Assembly (NCBI RefSeq): GCF_004331285.1
Contig: NZ_SJOH01000011.1
Location: 1-64,000, forward strand
Direction of reading: 5' to 3'
Length of the DNA: 64,000 nt
From: Acinetobacter sp. ANC 3781
GTDB taxonomy: Bacteria; Pseudomonadota; Gammaproteobacteria; Pseudomonadales; Moraxellaceae
Shown: piece after piece, positions 37,732-48,120 of the stretch
How the letters are laid out: each line of letters begins with the position of its first letter
How positions within the stretch are numbered: the first letter of the stretch is position 1
Program-made: the position numbers and the translations under genes
Notes under the pieces: model-generated
Seen by the model: the letters and a program-made list of their open reading frames with translations, nothing else
Database searches by the model: none
What the model was told of the DNA's origin: nothing

Positions 37732-39324
37732 TTAGTGTTCGCGTGTAGCACGGAATTGAATATCTGGATAACGCTCTTGCATGAGTTGCAAGTTCACACG
37801 ACTCGGTGCCAGATAAGTCAAATGACCACCACCATCAACCGACAATTGGTCATGCGCTTTTTTCTTAAACTCGTTGAATTTCTTTTCATCATCACATGTT
37901 ACCCAACGAACCGTATTAATGTTTACCGGCTCATAAACACAGTCAACCTTGTATTCTTCTTTCAAGCGGTACGCCACCACTTCAAACTGAAGTACACCGA
38001 CTGCGCCCACAATCAAGTCATTATTGATTTGCGGCATGAAGACCTGAGTTGCACCCTCTTCAGAAAGCTCTTTCAAGCCTTTTTGAAGTTGCTTGGATTT
38101 TAGCGGATCTTTAAGACGTACACGGCGGAACATTTCTGGGGCAAAGTGTGGAATGCCGGTGAAGTGAATATCCTCACCCGAGGAAAAAGCATCGCCGATT
38201 TGAATCGTCCCGTGGTTGTGTAAACCAATGATATCGCCTGGCCATGCTTCTTCTAGCTGTTCACGTTCACCCGCCAAAAAGGTCAAAGCATCGCTGATCC
38301 GTACATCCTTACCCAGACGTACATGATTCATTTTTAAACCTTTCTCATACTTGCCTGAACAGATCCGCATGAATGCAATACGGTCACGATGTTTTGGATC
38401 CATATTGGCCTGAATTTTAAATACGAAGCCAGTGAAACCTTCTTCAGTCGCCTCTACAGTACGTTCTTTGGTTGGGTGTGCTTTTGGCTCAGGCGCTAAA
38501 TTAATGAAAGCATCTAAAACATGATCTACCGCAAAGTTACCTAAAGCAGTACCGAATAACACCGGTGTTTGTTTACCTTGCAAGAATAGCTCACGATCAA
38601 TCGGATCGTTAGCCATTTGAACAAGCTCTAAAGACTCTTCAAAAGCAGCAAAAGCAAGATCACCAACTTTTTCACGCAAGTCCGGATAATCATAACCGTC
38701 ACGAATTTCAATGTCGGTAATAGTCGAACCAAAACCGGCTTTGTAGACATAAAATTTTTCTTCGAGCAGATTATACACACCGGCAAAATCACGACCAGTG
38801 CCCATTGGCCAAGTAAGGGGCACACAACGGATTTTCAACACATTTTCAATTTCGTCAAGCAGCTCTAATGGCTCGCGGATTTCACGGTCCATTTTGTTGA
38901 CAAAAGAAATGATCGGCGTGTCGCGCATACGACACACTTCCATCAATTTAATGGTACGGTCTTCGACCCCTTTTGCACCGTCAATCACCATCAGTGCAGA
39001 GTCAACTGCAGTTAAAGTACGGTAAGTATCTTCCGAGAAATCTTCATGTCCCGGGGTGTCAAGTAAGTTAATCACATGCTTTTTATAGGGAAACTGCATA
39101 ACCGATGTGGTGATGGAAATACCCCGTTCTTTTTCCATTTCCATCCAGTCAGACGTTGCAGCACGGTCTGACTTTCGGCTTTTGACCATCCCGGCAACCT
39201 GAATCGCTTTACCCCATAACAACAGTTTTTCTGTCATGGTGGTTTTACCAGCATCGGGGTGGGAAATAATCGCGAACGTCCGTCGCTGCGCGACCTGTGC
39301 CGCTAATTCGTCTTTAAAACTCAT
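37732..39324 (-). CDS. prfC: Peptide chain release factor 3
   Basis: RF3 is the GTPase that recycles RF1/RF2 after peptide release. The 530-residue protein has G1 [15 protein letters not shown], switch region [13 protein letters not shown]3 [15 protein letters not shown] and G4 FVNKMDRE, followed by domain II ([16 protein letters not shown]) and the C-terminal EF-G-like part. Length matches E. coli (529). It is monocistronic with its own terminator. Confidence 0.97.
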   Translation of the reverse strand: MSFKDELAAQVAQRRTFAIISHPDAGKTTMTEKLLLWGKAIQVAGMVKSRKSDRAATSDWMEMEKERGISITTSVMQFPYKKHVINLLDTPGHEDFSEDTYRTLTAVDSALMVIDGAKGVEDRTIKLMEVCRMRDTPIISFVNKMDREIREPLELLDEIENVLKIRCVPLTWPMGTGRDFAGVYNLLEEKFYVYKAGFGSTITDIEIRDGYDYPDLREKVGDLAFAAFEESLELVQMANDPIDRELFLQGKQTPVLFGTALGNFAVDHVLDAFINLAPEPKAHPTKERTVEATEEGFTGFVFKIQANMDPKHRDRIAFMRICSGKYEKGLKMNHVRLGKDVRISDALTFLAGEREQLEEAWPGDIIGLHNHGTIQIGDAFSSGEDIHFTGIPHFAPEMFRRVRLKDPLKSKQLQKGLKELSEEGATQVFMPQINNDLIVGAVGVLQFEVVAYRLKEEYKVDCVYEPVNINTVRWVTCDDEKKFNEFKKKAHDQLSVDGGGHLTYLAPSRVNLQLMQERYPDIQFRATREH

Positions 39325-39448
39325 GAAAGATACCTACTGCAGAATCGCAGTGTAAAAGATCAGAACTGATCAATATAAAAATTTGGCGATATTGTAGCAG
39401 ATCATCCAACTTTTGAAATGAACTAAACTTGTTCAAAATTGACTAATC

Positions 39449-41518
39449 TTAAATAGGCAGTGCGTATTTGCTCTCTTCCAGGCGATCAACATTTACTGGC
39501 ATACCTAACAGGTATCCTTGCAGTTGCTGACAACCTAAACGGGTCAAGATATCGGCTTGTGATGGCGTTTCCACCCCTTCCGCGGTAACCACCAAACCCA
39601 GTTTGGTCGCTAACTGGATAATACTTTCTAAAATCATTTCATCTTTTGAACCGACAGACAGATCACGAATAAACTCTCGATCTATTTTTAGTTCATCCAC
39701 CGGCAAGTTCTTTAAATACAAGAAACTGGAATGTCCTGTCCCAAAGTCATCAATGGCAAGTTTTATGCCCATCTGACGCAGACGCTCAAAACTGCGAATA
39801 CTGGCATCAATATGATGCATCGCGGTAGATTCGGTAATTTCAATGCCTAAATGATTTGGATTAATTTGATACTTATCAAATAAGCTCTCCAACGTTGAAA
39901 ATAAATGTTTATGTTCAAATTGCACTGCCGACAAATTCACAGCCAAGGGAAAATAATTCGAATCACTTTGTTCCCAAATTTGAATTTGTTTAAAGGCTTG
40001 CTCCAAAGCCCAATAGCCCATTTGAATAATGAGTCCAGTTTTTTCTGCTCCCTCGATAAACATATTCGGGGTTAATAGTCCCAAGCGGGGATGATTCCAA
40101 CGAATCAGTGCTTCCACACCACAAATTTTACGGCTTTTGGTGGTGAATTTAGGTTGATAAAATAGAATAAATTGTTTTTCTTCAACAGCCTTATATAAAT
40201 CATTGATTAGTTTAGTTTGGCTTTTTGCTTCTTGTTGACCTACACTATAATTAAACACTGAATAGGTATTTCTACCTTGATATTTAGACATTAACATTGC
40301 AGCATCGGCATTGATCAGCAAATCTTGTAAATTATTGCCATGGTCTGGATACATCGCAATTCCGATACTGCTCGAAATATTAATTTCTTTGCCGGCAATC
40401 AAAAAACTGTCCTGAATCAACCGCAATACTTGTTCTGACTTTTCGACAGCGTGTTCAATGCTTGCGCTTTCAAGTACCATCAAAAATTCATCACTACCAA
40501 TACGCAACAATTTTTCATTTTCTGCGAGTATGCTTTGAATGCGCGCAGCGAGTTGAACCAATAATTGGTCACCAACATGATGTCCAAATACATCATTGAC
40601 TGCCTTAAAACGATCTAAATTAATATAAAGAAATGCAATTTTTTCATCTCGATAACGATGCTGAGTAAAGAGCAAATGTGAATATTCAGCCAAAAATAAA
40701 CGGTTGGGCAACCGGGTTAGGTTATCCTGAACTGCTTGGCTGGCAAGTTCACGATTGGCTGCAGAAAGCTGTTTATTACGCGCTTCCAGGCGTTGTTCCA
40801 AGATCGCCACAGTAAATGCAGCAACCAGAATTGAACTGATTACAAAAATAATGTTAAATAAAATTAACCCTTGTGCATTTTTATAATTTGAAACCAGCTG
40901 ATTCGCATCAATCGAGTAAAAAGCGGCAGAAGCCATCCCCATATAATGCATGCCGACCAGAGTCAGTGCCATTATTAAAGCGATCAAAGCTTTAATATGC
41001 AGCATTTTATGTACTGCATTTTTATATTTGAAAGTGAGCCAAAAGGATAAACCTGACCCAACAATGGCAATCAAGACTGAAAAGGCGACTAACAATGGAT
41101 CATAATAAATTTCATGTTGATCAATGACTAAACCCATCATTCCGGTATAGTGCATCCCCGCGATGCCCAAACCCGTCAGGACCGCGCCTAAAACCAGGCG
41201 CAAAAATGGCAAGGTTGCTCGCGTGGTGAGCCAAACGGCAAAGATAGAAGCAATAAACGCGATCACATAAGACAGGAAGGTAAGGCCGTAATCAAAAGAA
41301 TAATCAGCAGGTAAACGACAAGCCAGCATGCCTACAAAGTGTATAGACCAAATTGCAGCACTCAACATACATCCACTTATAACAAGAAGAATTTTCTCAT
41401 ATTGCTGACGTAAGCCACGGAATAATGATTGTTCAATTGACACTGCAAAATAACAGGCCAAAATGGCAACAATAACTGAACCTATCACCAGGCTAAAATC
41501 ATAATATATATGAACCAT
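39449..41518 (-). CDS. MHYT-GGDEF-EAL c-di-GMP signalling protein
   Basis: The 689-residue membrane protein has an N-terminal MHYT sensor of seven helices (about 1-235) with SIHFVGM, GMHYTGM and GMHYMGM metal/gas-binding motifs. A GGDEF domain follows (about 265-425) whose signature is GSDEF in place of GGDEF, so cyclase activity is uncertain. The C-terminal EAL domain (about 435-689) keeps CGVEALIRWNHP, ITESTAMH, AIDDFGTGHSSF and LKIDREFI, so it is probably an active c-di-GMP phosphodiesterase. YkoW-like proteins share this order. It is monocistronic. Confidence 0.93.
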   Translation of the reverse strand: MVHIYYDFSLVIGSVIVAILACYFAVSIEQSLFRGLRQQYEKILLVISGCMLSAAIWSIHFVGMLACRLPADYSFDYGLTFLSYVIAFIASIFAVWLTTRATLPFLRLVLGAVLTGLGIAGMHYTGMMGLVIDQHEIYYDPLLVAFSVLIAIVGSGLSFWLTFKYKNAVHKMLHIKALIALIMALTLVGMHYMGMASAAFYSIDANQLVSNYKNAQGLILFNIIFVISSILVAAFTVAILEQRLEARNKQLSAANRELASQAVQDNLTRLPNRLFLAEYSHLLFTQHRYRDEKIAFLYINLDRFKAVNDVFGHHVGDQLLVQLAARIQSILAENEKLLRIGSDEFLMVLESASIEHAVEKSEQVLRLIQDSFLIAGKEINISSSIGIAMYPDHGNNLQDLLINADAAMLMSKYQGRNTYSVFNYSVGQQEAKSQTKLINDLYKAVEEKQFILFYQPKFTTKSRKICGVEALIRWNHPRLGLLTPNMFIEGAEKTGLIIQMGYWALEQAFKQIQIWEQSDSNYFPLAVNLSAVQFEHKHLFSTLESLFDKYQINPNHLGIEITESTAMHHIDASIRSFERLRQMGIKLAIDDFGTGHSSFLYLKNLPVDELKIDREFIRDLSVGSKDEMILESIIQLATKLGLVVTAEGVETPSQADILTRLGCQQLQGYLLGMPVNVDRLEESKYALPI

Positions 41519-41815
41519 ATCAAGCTTCCGTACAGGTTATCATTCTTGTTTTATTCCACGTTATTAATATCATTTATTGTTTAACAAAAGCTTGTCATTC
41601 ATTAAAGAGTACGTATTAAAACCATCAATTAAAACAAACATCTAATACTATTCTATTTTAGTCAAGTGATCATTACTCTATTCATTTTTATTACTAATTT
41701 ATTTATGTAATTAAAGAAATATAGATCAAATTTTTGGTCATTATTCTTACACCATTCATATTCCCCCTGATTCAAGGCATTCGGTTGTTTCTATACAACT
41801 TAGCACTGATAAAAA

Positions 41816-41853
41816 AATCTGGTTGCCAAGGATGATAAAAGCACAACCAGATT
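41816..41853 (-). terminator. Second leftward terminator behind prc
   Basis: A 10-bp stem AATCTGGTTG/CAACCAGATT with an 18-nt loop is followed on the minus strand by seven Ts. It is either a backup for prc or the end of a short RNA starting between 41854 and 41927. Confidence 0.65.
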
Positions 41854-41927
41854 GATTACATCTCGCTGCCTATTCCTTTATTTGAACAAGGGCTAGGTAA
41901 TTCAAAATTACCGATATGCAGACAAAT

Positions 41928-41958
41928 AAAAACCAGTCAGATGAACTGACTGGTTTTT
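41928..41958 (-). terminator. prc terminator
   Basis: AAAAACCAGTCAG/CTGACTGGTTTTT gives a perfect 13-bp stem with a 5-nt loop and T-rich flank, 34 nt after the prc stop. Confidence 0.88.
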
Positions 41959-41992
41959 GGATATTAAAAGGAGTAATGCCTAAACAGTAAGT

Positions 41993-44191
41993 TTAGTTTG
42001 TAATAGTCTTACCCGATTGTAATTTCGCGTAATCCAATAAAATATTGGCCGACTCTGTGACAAACACTTCTTCTTCAGGTAAAGCAGGCCGTTGGGTTGC
42101 CTTCATTTTTGAACGTGACTCAATCAACGCATCCATAGCAGCCTGGTAACTTTCCCAATTGGCATAAGGCTTTTGACCGGTTACCGCACGACGCTGATTC
42201 TCTGACTCTAAAGTTTTTTGTTCCAGCGCATTCAATTCTGCTTTACGCTGATCAATATCCAGAACTACACGCTTTTGCTCTTCGGTTTTTTTGGCAATCG
42301 CTTTGCGTTGTTCCAGATATTTAAATTGCGGATCAGCCACTACGCGCTGTTGCGACATTTGAGCCAGATTTTGTACATAGGGTTGTATAGAACCTTCACG
42401 CTTAAATGGAGCAGTTGGAATGGTATCCCATTTCAAGGCATTCTTGGCTTTACGCTCACCAAATTCTTCATTGTAGATATCCACCAGTTTAATATCAGGC
42501 ACTACGCCTTTATTCTGGGTACTACCACCCGTCACACGATAGAACTTACGTTGCGTCAAGGTCGCTTGACCATGCGCCAAAGTATCCAGTTGAACTTGCG
42601 CTGTACCCTTACCGGTGGTTGTACTACCAATCACGATACCGCGTTCATAGTCCTGAATGGCAGCAGAATAAATTTCACTGGCTGATGCTGATGCTAAGTT
42701 GACCATGACTGCAAGTGGGCCTGCATAGGTTTGTGCACCGCCATCATTATCTTCAAATACGCTGACATTGCCATTGCCATCACGAATTTGCACCACAGGG
42801 CCTGACTTAATCACTTGACCCAGCATGCGTGCCACTTCTTCAAGTGAACCGCCTGGATTATTTCGTAAATCAATAATAATTCCGGACACATTTTTCGCAG
42901 CCAAAGCTTTTAAAGCATTGTTGGTGTCTTCAGAAACCGAGCGATAATCTGTACCTGCACGGCGCGCACGATAGTTCAAATAGAACGACGGAATTTCAAT
43001 CACACCAAAAGTGTAGTTCTTACCATCACGCTTAATATCAACTGTACGAGAACGTACACCGGCATCTTCTTCCTGAATCACATCACGAACCAGACTTACG
43101 GTACGCGCCTGACCCATCGATGCACCAGGACCCAGTAAACGCAAGCTAACCTTGGTGCCACGTTTACCGCGGATTAAGCCCACCACTTCATTACTTGCCC
43201 AACCAACAACATCGACCATTTTGTCGCCGTCTTGTGCTACACCAATAATGCGATCACCCGATTTTATCTGACCGGATTTACTGGCCGGACCACCTTCAAC
43301 AATGGTTTCAATCTTGGTGTAATCTTCATTACCGCGTTCTGGACGAATCGAAACCCCAATCCCCTCTAATTGCAAGGTGGTTTGACGGTTCAATTCCATC
43401 GCATCTACAGGCGGGAAATAGTTACTATGCGGATCATAGGTCAACATCATCGCATTTAAAGTTTTGTCTAAAACATCATCACTTTTAACACGGCTAATTC
43501 GTTCAAGTTGACGGGTATAACGCTTGGTCAAGGTTTGGACTGGAGTTAAATCTTCTGGGCTGGCTAAATCCTGACCATTGGCTAAAGCTGGATCATCTTT
43601 TAATGCTTTTTGTTTCGCAGACTCTTCTTCTTTACTAATAGTTAAGTTAATGAGCTGCGACACCAACATTTTTTGCCAATGGGCACGTTGTTCTGCTACA
43701 GATTTGAAATAAGGTGCTTTTTCGCGATCGGTATCAATATACACATTGGCTTGTTTCAAGTTTTGCGGCTTTTTCAATTCGGCCAACATAAACTCATAAA
43801 ACTGTTTTAAACGTTCACGATATTGCGCATGAATCAAATAAGGGCCCGATAAATCCCCTGCTTTTAACGCAGCACCAAAATTTGCACCATAATTTTTCTT
43901 ATATTGTTCGACTTCCGGTGCCAAAAATAATGAATGATCTGCATCTAGGCTATCTAAATAAAAATCAAGAATGCGATTAGAAGTAGCCGCATCTAAGCGC
44001 TGATTTAAATAATGCTGACGGTCAACCAACGTCGCCAATTGACGTGATACAAGCGCTTGTTCTTGCGTGGGTTGAATAGCTTGAGAAACTGCAACTGTAT
44101 CATTAGCTGCAATGGCCTCGTTCACTACATGGGAAAAGAAAAATCCACCAGTCGCAATTGCAACTGCACAAGCTAATGTTTGAAGTTTCAT
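41993..44191 (-). CDS. prc: Tail-specific periplasmic protease Prc/Tsp
   Basis: Prc is a periplasmic S41 Ser-Lys protease that trims or degrades envelope proteins with nonpolar C-termini and controls peptidoglycan hydrolases. The 732-residue protein has a signal peptide (about 1-28, ending AIA-AND), an N-terminal helical domain, a PDZ domain (about 245-335, IGVSIRPERGNEDY and SGDRIIGVAQ), and the protease domain with IIDLRNNPGG, nucleophile Ser in ASASASEIYSAAIQDY and Lys in STTTGKGTAQ. It is about 50 residues longer than E. coli Prc. It is divergent from nagZ. Confidence 0.95.
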   Translation of the reverse strand: MKLQTLACAVAIATGGFFFSHVVNEAIAANDTVAVSQAIQPTQEQALVSRQLATLVDRQHYLNQRLDAATSNRILDFYLDSLDADHSLFLAPEVEQYKKNYGANFGAALKAGDLSGPYLIHAQYRERLKQFYEFMLAELKKPQNLKQANVYIDTDREKAPYFKSVAEQRAHWQKMLVSQLINLTISKEEESAKQKALKDDPALANGQDLASPEDLTPVQTLTKRYTRQLERISRVKSDDVLDKTLNAMMLTYDPHSNYFPPVDAMELNRQTTLQLEGIGVSIRPERGNEDYTKIETIVEGGPASKSGQIKSGDRIIGVAQDGDKMVDVVGWASNEVVGLIRGKRGTKVSLRLLGPGASMGQARTVSLVRDVIQEEDAGVRSRTVDIKRDGKNYTFGVIEIPSFYLNYRARRAGTDYRSVSEDTNNALKALAAKNVSGIIIDLRNNPGGSLEEVARMLGQVIKSGPVVQIRDGNGNVSVFEDNDGGAQTYAGPLAVMVNLASASASEIYSAAIQDYERGIVIGSTTTGKGTAQVQLDTLAHGQATLTQRKFYRVTGGSTQNKGVVPDIKLVDIYNEEFGERKAKNALKWDTIPTAPFKREGSIQPYVQNLAQMSQQRVVADPQFKYLEQRKAIAKKTEEQKRVVLDIDQRKAELNALEQKTLESENQRRAVTGQKPYANWESYQAAMDALIESRSKMKATQRPALPEEEVFVTESANILLDYAKLQSGKTITN

Positions 44192-44391
44192 AAATAATTC
44201 ATAATTCCTTGGTCTTTGACCAATATTGCAACGTCGTTTTTCAACATGAATGCAGTATATTCAAAATCTTAAACAACTTAATATATGTATGACGTGTAGT
44301 TTTATCATATTCTGTACTGTCAAAATGTAGCAAATCATTGCAGAATTCGGGTATTGTTTTTTCTTTATAAAATCCTAACACGGACACCGAT

Positions 44392-45414
44392 ATGATTGGC
44401 GCATTGATGCTAGACATCGCTGGCACAGAACTTACTCAAGAAGATATTCAACTATTACGAACACCGCAAGTGGGTGGCATGATTTTATTTTCGCGAAATA
44501 TAAAATCACCACAACAAGTTCGTGCTTTAACAGATCATATGCGTAATATAAGACCCGAGATTTTAATTGCCGTAGACCAAGAAGGTGGTCGCGTACAACG
44601 CTTGAAACAGGGTTTTACCTTACTTCCTGCAATGGGTCGTTTGGGTGAACTCTATTTAAGCGAACCTGAAAAGGCAGTTGATTTGGCTGAGCAATGCGGT
44701 TGGCTCATGGCAACTGAAGTTCTTGCCGTCGGGATTGATTTTAGTTTTGCACCGGTATTGGACTTAAATGATGTCAGCGATGTGATTGGCGATCGTGGCT
44801 TTGCCAAAAATATTCAAGATATTGTTCCTCTTGCAAGTGCCTTTTTGAAAGGAATGAAGCGAGCAGGCATGGCCAATACAGGCAAGCATTTCCCGGGTCA
44901 TGGTTCAGTCAAAGCAGATTCGCATGTGGCAGCGCCTGTCGATTCACGGTCTTATGACGAAATCTACAACAAGGATATGCAGACCTTTATTCAGCTCATG
45001 CCGCAACTGGATGCACTCATGCCCGCGCATGTGATTTATGATCAGGTCGATCTGAACCCTGCCGGCTTCTCACCCTACTGGATTCAAAATATTTTACGTC
45101 AAAAATTGAAATTTGATGGTGTGCTGTTCTCGGATGACTTAACCATGCAAGCAGCTTGCATAGTCGGCGGCGCAGACGCCCGCATTCAGGCTGCACTCAA
45201 AGCCGGCTGTGATATGGGCCTAGTGTGTAATGACCGTTCAGCAGCATGTACAGCACTAGAAGGTATTAGCGATTTACCTTTACCGAATCAAGAACGTTTA
45301 GAGCGTATGCGCGGTAAAATCCCAGAGATCAGCGTGAGTGAAACCCTGAATCTAGGTACCGAATGGGAAAAAGTTCGAGACACTGTCGAAAACTTTAAAA
45401 ATTCATTTAATTAA
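44392..45414 (+). CDS. nagZ: Beta-N-acetylhexosaminidase
   Basis: NagZ (GH3) removes GlcNAc from anhydromuropeptides during cytosolic cell-wall recycling and so affects ampC induction in species with ampR. The 340-residue protein starts MIGALMLDIAGTELTQED and has AVDQEGGRVQRLK, NTGKHFPGHGSVKADSH (catalytic His/Asp loop) and the nucleophile region GVLFSDDLTM. No signal peptide is present, as expected. It has its own terminator and is divergent from prc, another envelope-turnover gene. Confidence 0.96.
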   Translation: MIGALMLDIAGTELTQEDIQLLRTPQVGGMILFSRNIKSPQQVRALTDHMRNIRPEILIAVDQEGGRVQRLKQGFTLLPAMGRLGELYLSEPEKAVDLAEQCGWLMATEVLAVGIDFSFAPVLDLNDVSDVIGDRGFAKNIQDIVPLASAFLKGMKRAGMANTGKHFPGHGSVKADSHVAAPVDSRSYDEIYNKDMQTFIQLMPQLDALMPAHVIYDQVDLNPAGFSPYWIQNILRQKLKFDGVLFSDDLTMQAACIVGGADARIQAALKAGCDMGLVCNDRSAACTALEGISDLPLPNQERLERMRGKIPEISVSETLNLGTEWEKVRDTVENFKNSFN

Positions 45415-45420
45415 TGCGAC

Positions 45421-45450
45421 AAAAGGAACACGACAAGGTGTTCCTTTTTC
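45421..45450 (+). terminator. nagZ terminator
   Basis: AAAAGGAACAC/GTGTTCCTTTT (11-bp stem, 6-nt loop) plus a T tract, 6 nt after the nagZ stop. Confidence 0.9.
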
Positions 45451-45599
45451 ATTATGATAATCAAAAATAAAGTCAGAGACTACTTGCCTATAATCTGCTG
45501 ATATCAACTTTTTTAAAAGATACCAATCAGTTATAGAAGAAGCCTATTAAACACTCAATTATATATTTAAAACTACAAAAACATACAGGTCAGGATGAC

Positions 45600-46457
45600 A
45601 TGACACAACAGCTTTCAGAACATCGACACATTTCATTTACTGCGCATTACACTGGTTATATTTGGTATACCATGGGAATTTCACACCCGGTTTTTGCGAC
45701 ATCTAAAGGCAAAATGCTGGCTAGACTGGTACACCCTCTAGAAAGCTGGGCTGAAAAATTTGTCGGTGGCAGTATGCGTACCACGCTCAAACAACGCCAT
45801 CGCATGATTGATCAGCATCTCACCCAACTGATTGAGCAACTCCCCGACTTACAAGTGCTTGAAATCGCAAGTGGTCTATCGCCACGTGGCTGGAACTTTC
45901 GACAAAAATATCCCCACATTGATTATCGTGAACTTGATTTACCAGGTATGGCAAAAGTCAAAACTCAGGCACTAAAACAAATTGATCTCAATAGTCCGGA
46001 AGTTTTATCAGTAGATTTATTCACTGCAGATTTTGAGCAAGCTTTTCACGTATTTGATCTGAATCGTCCCTTGGTGGTGATTAGTGAAGGTTTAATAAAC
46101 TACTTTAATAAAGATCTGCTATTGCAATTGCTGCAGGCGATTACACACTACGGTCAGGACTTTAAAGAACTGCATTACCTGACTGATATTTATCCGGAAC
46201 CGGTCAAGAATAAATTGGCCAATTTTATTTGGGCCAGCAGTAAATTACTGAAATGGATGTCCAAGAGTGCATTTAGTTTTCATTTTACTCATCCTCAACA
46301 AGTACAAGACTTTTTTCAGCAAGCAGGTTTTGAAAAAACGACTGTTGTTCAACCTCAGCATTATTTTCAGAATCAGACAAACAACCAATTACCGAGTGAC
46401 GAACACTTGGGAGATCTGGTCTGGATGATCCATGCAAGCATAAAAAAACAGCGTTAA
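45600..46457 (+). CDS. Class I SAM-dependent methyltransferase, LCMT-like
   Basis: The 285-residue protein has an N-terminal helical part (HISFTAHYTGYIWYTMGISHP), the SAM-binding motif LEIASGLSPRGWNFR, an acidic strand end YRELDLPGMA, and a motif VVISEGLINYF like that of leucine-carboxyl/polyketide-type O-methyltransferases. The substrate is unknown. Its TAA lies within the loop of a bidirectional terminator. No operon partner is present. Confidence 0.8.
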   Translation: MTQQLSEHRHISFTAHYTGYIWYTMGISHPVFATSKGKMLARLVHPLESWAEKFVGGSMRTTLKQRHRMIDQHLTQLIEQLPDLQVLEIASGLSPRGWNFRQKYPHIDYRELDLPGMAKVKTQALKQIDLNSPEVLSVDLFTADFEQAFHVFDLNRPLVVISEGLINYFNKDLLLQLLQAITHYGQDFKELHYLTDIYPEPVKNKLANFIWASSKLLKWMSKSAFSFHFTHPQQVQDFFQQAGFEKTTVVQPQHYFQNQTNNQLPSDEHLGDLVWMIHASIKKQR

Positions 46458-46473
46458 ATACGCTGTTTTTTTA
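46442..46473. terminator. Bidirectional terminator between convergent genes
   Basis: AAAAAAACAGCG/CGCTGTTTTTTT (12-bp stem) with a TTAAATA loop that holds the stop codon of the plus-strand methyltransferase. The A/T tracts serve both it and the minus-strand gene ending at 46492. Confidence 0.9.
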
Positions 46474-46491
46474 TCTTCAGAAGAAAATTGC

Positions 46492-47823
46492 TTAACTCAC
46501 TGATTCCAGCATCTGGATTGCTTCTTTTTGTCGCTGCACATAACGCAATAAACGTTCTGCCACCTCAAAACTGCCATGTTTAAACAGGGCACGGATTTGT
46601 GTTGAATCTACGGCAAAAATTAAACATTCAATTTTAAATTGACCTTCATCATCTTCTAAATGCAAAGCCAAATCACGTGGATATTGCTCCGCTTTTACTG
46701 TTAACCCTTCTGCAAATTCAAGTAAAACCCCAAAGAAGTTTAGATCAATAATATGTGTTGGCAGTCGCAATTCTGAATGACGATGGGTCAATACAGTCAT
46801 TGGATTCTGTACTGCAATCCGTTCTTCTCCACGACGTTCTAAAGTCAGCAACTGTGCACGGGTCATCGGGATAATCCCTTCTACAATGTCAATCGATTGA
46901 CTCTGTAAGAATGTTGCAAACAAACTCATGGTTTCTTTACGGCGCTGTAATTGCGGTACATGATCTGCATTGGCAATCATGGCAAATTCCATGTTGGGAC
47001 ATTGCAAAGCAAAATTTGCATTTTCATGTGGCAAGGTGAAACTGTCATATTGCCCACACGCGACCAGTACTTTACATTGCGGAATCGGCACGTCCGTTAA
47101 ACGCAGTAAACGGCTACAGTTGATTTCATAGCGATCTTGTTCGGTTGCAGTAAATTCAGCCATCTGTTTAAAGAACAAACGTTTTGCAGTGGGTGACATG
47201 CGGGTTTGATCAATTTTGGCATGATTGACCAAATACAAAATCACGGCTTGGCCAAACTCGTCCATGCGCTGTTCTTTCATTAAATGCAAAGATTCTTCCA
47301 GCAACATGCGCCAGCTTTTACGGGTTTTTTGCATCACGCCCATTAAAATCATGCGGTCAATCAATTCAGGACGTTGATGGGCCAAGCCTGACGCCACGAC
47401 TGAACCCAGAGACATTCCCATTACTGAAACTTTGGACAAATTTTCTATATCCAGCCATTCACCGAGCATACGTGCCAAATCTGGCAATTCCAAAGTTCCT
47501 GCAGAAACCCCGGTATCACGATTGGTAATTTGTTGATTCGCGCCCATAGAAGGTAAATCAATCAGGATAATCGGGCCTGCACTGAGCAACTGTTCAACAC
47601 AATATTTATAAGAATTGAAATTTTGAAATGCACCGCCAACAATAACAATTGGAGTGTTGTGAATCGTTTCAGGTTGAGCAATTGCCATATATTCAATTTT
47701 CCAGCCTTTGATCCACGTTGTACGTGCAGGCTCTTTAAAACTGTTTCTATGGTAAAGATCAAAAAAGCCAAAACTCATGTTCGATTCTTGTAGTGCCGAG
47801 TCCATTTGGATCATGGAATTCAT
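46492..47823 (-). CDS. Alpha/beta hydrolase with PilZ-like C-terminal domain
   Basis: Residues 30-315 of this 443-residue protein form an alpha/beta-hydrolase fold: VIVGGAFQNFNSYKYCVEQLL, the nucleophile elbow VMGMSLGSVVASGLA and a terminal Asp/His pair (ACGQYDSF, NADHVPQLQ). Residues 325-430 look like a second domain: an RRGEERIAV start, then IIDLNFFGVLLEF, which recalls the PilZ pattern RxxxR...(D/N)xSxxG but with Asn for Ser. If real this would be a c-di-GMP-tuned esterase or lipase. No signal peptide, so probably cytosolic. It ends at a bidirectional terminator. Confidence 0.75.
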   Translation of the reverse strand: MNSMIQMDSALQESNMSFGFFDLYHRNSFKEPARTTWIKGWKIEYMAIAQPETIHNTPIVIVGGAFQNFNSYKYCVEQLLSAGPIILIDLPSMGANQQITNRDTGVSAGTLELPDLARMLGEWLDIENLSKVSVMGMSLGSVVASGLAHQRPELIDRMILMGVMQKTRKSWRMLLEESLHLMKEQRMDEFGQAVILYLVNHAKIDQTRMSPTAKRLFFKQMAEFTATEQDRYEINCSRLLRLTDVPIPQCKVLVACGQYDSFTLPHENANFALQCPNMEFAMIANADHVPQLQRRKETMSLFATFLQSQSIDIVEGIIPMTRAQLLTLERRGEERIAVQNPMTVLTHRHSELRLPTHIIDLNFFGVLLEFAEGLTVKAEQYPRDLALHLEDDEGQFKIECLIFAVDSTQIRALFKHGSFEVAERLLRYVQRQKEAIQMLESVS

Positions 47824-48120
47824 ATCCCTTCCTCCATTCTTGCCTTATTGTTATTTTGCAAGAAAATAAATATCGAATTTCTGCGCAGCATCCATTCATT
47901 TGCTTTAATTATCAGACATCAATGTCATTATTTTTTATTCTATACAGAGGATCATTTAACACGCAACTTATTCCCCGACCACTCATCTAAATTTACAAAC
48001 AAAAGAATTTCAAAATATAAATAGCTTGAAAAGTTTCAGAGATTTTTTGCCGATAGATGCTTCATTGTCTTGTGCCAGACTGTTACTATCGAAGGTGTAA
48101 TTTCTAAGTGATCAACCGCT

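Larger units (their letters stand above)
41519..41992. other. AT-rich intergenic region with two leftward terminators
   Basis: Between the MHYT gene and prc. A prc terminator lies at 41928-41958. A second leftward stem-loop AATCTGGTTG/CAACCAGATT (41816-41825 and 41844-41853), followed by T7 on the minus strand, lies about 75 bp further on. The rest (41519-41800) is AT-rich and should contain the promoter of the MHYT gene. No ORF is convincing. Confidence 0.5.

Noticed and set aside
42218..42685. Plus-strand 155-codon frame inside prc
   Set aside because: Fully antisense to the conserved prc protease domain; composition follows prc codon structure.
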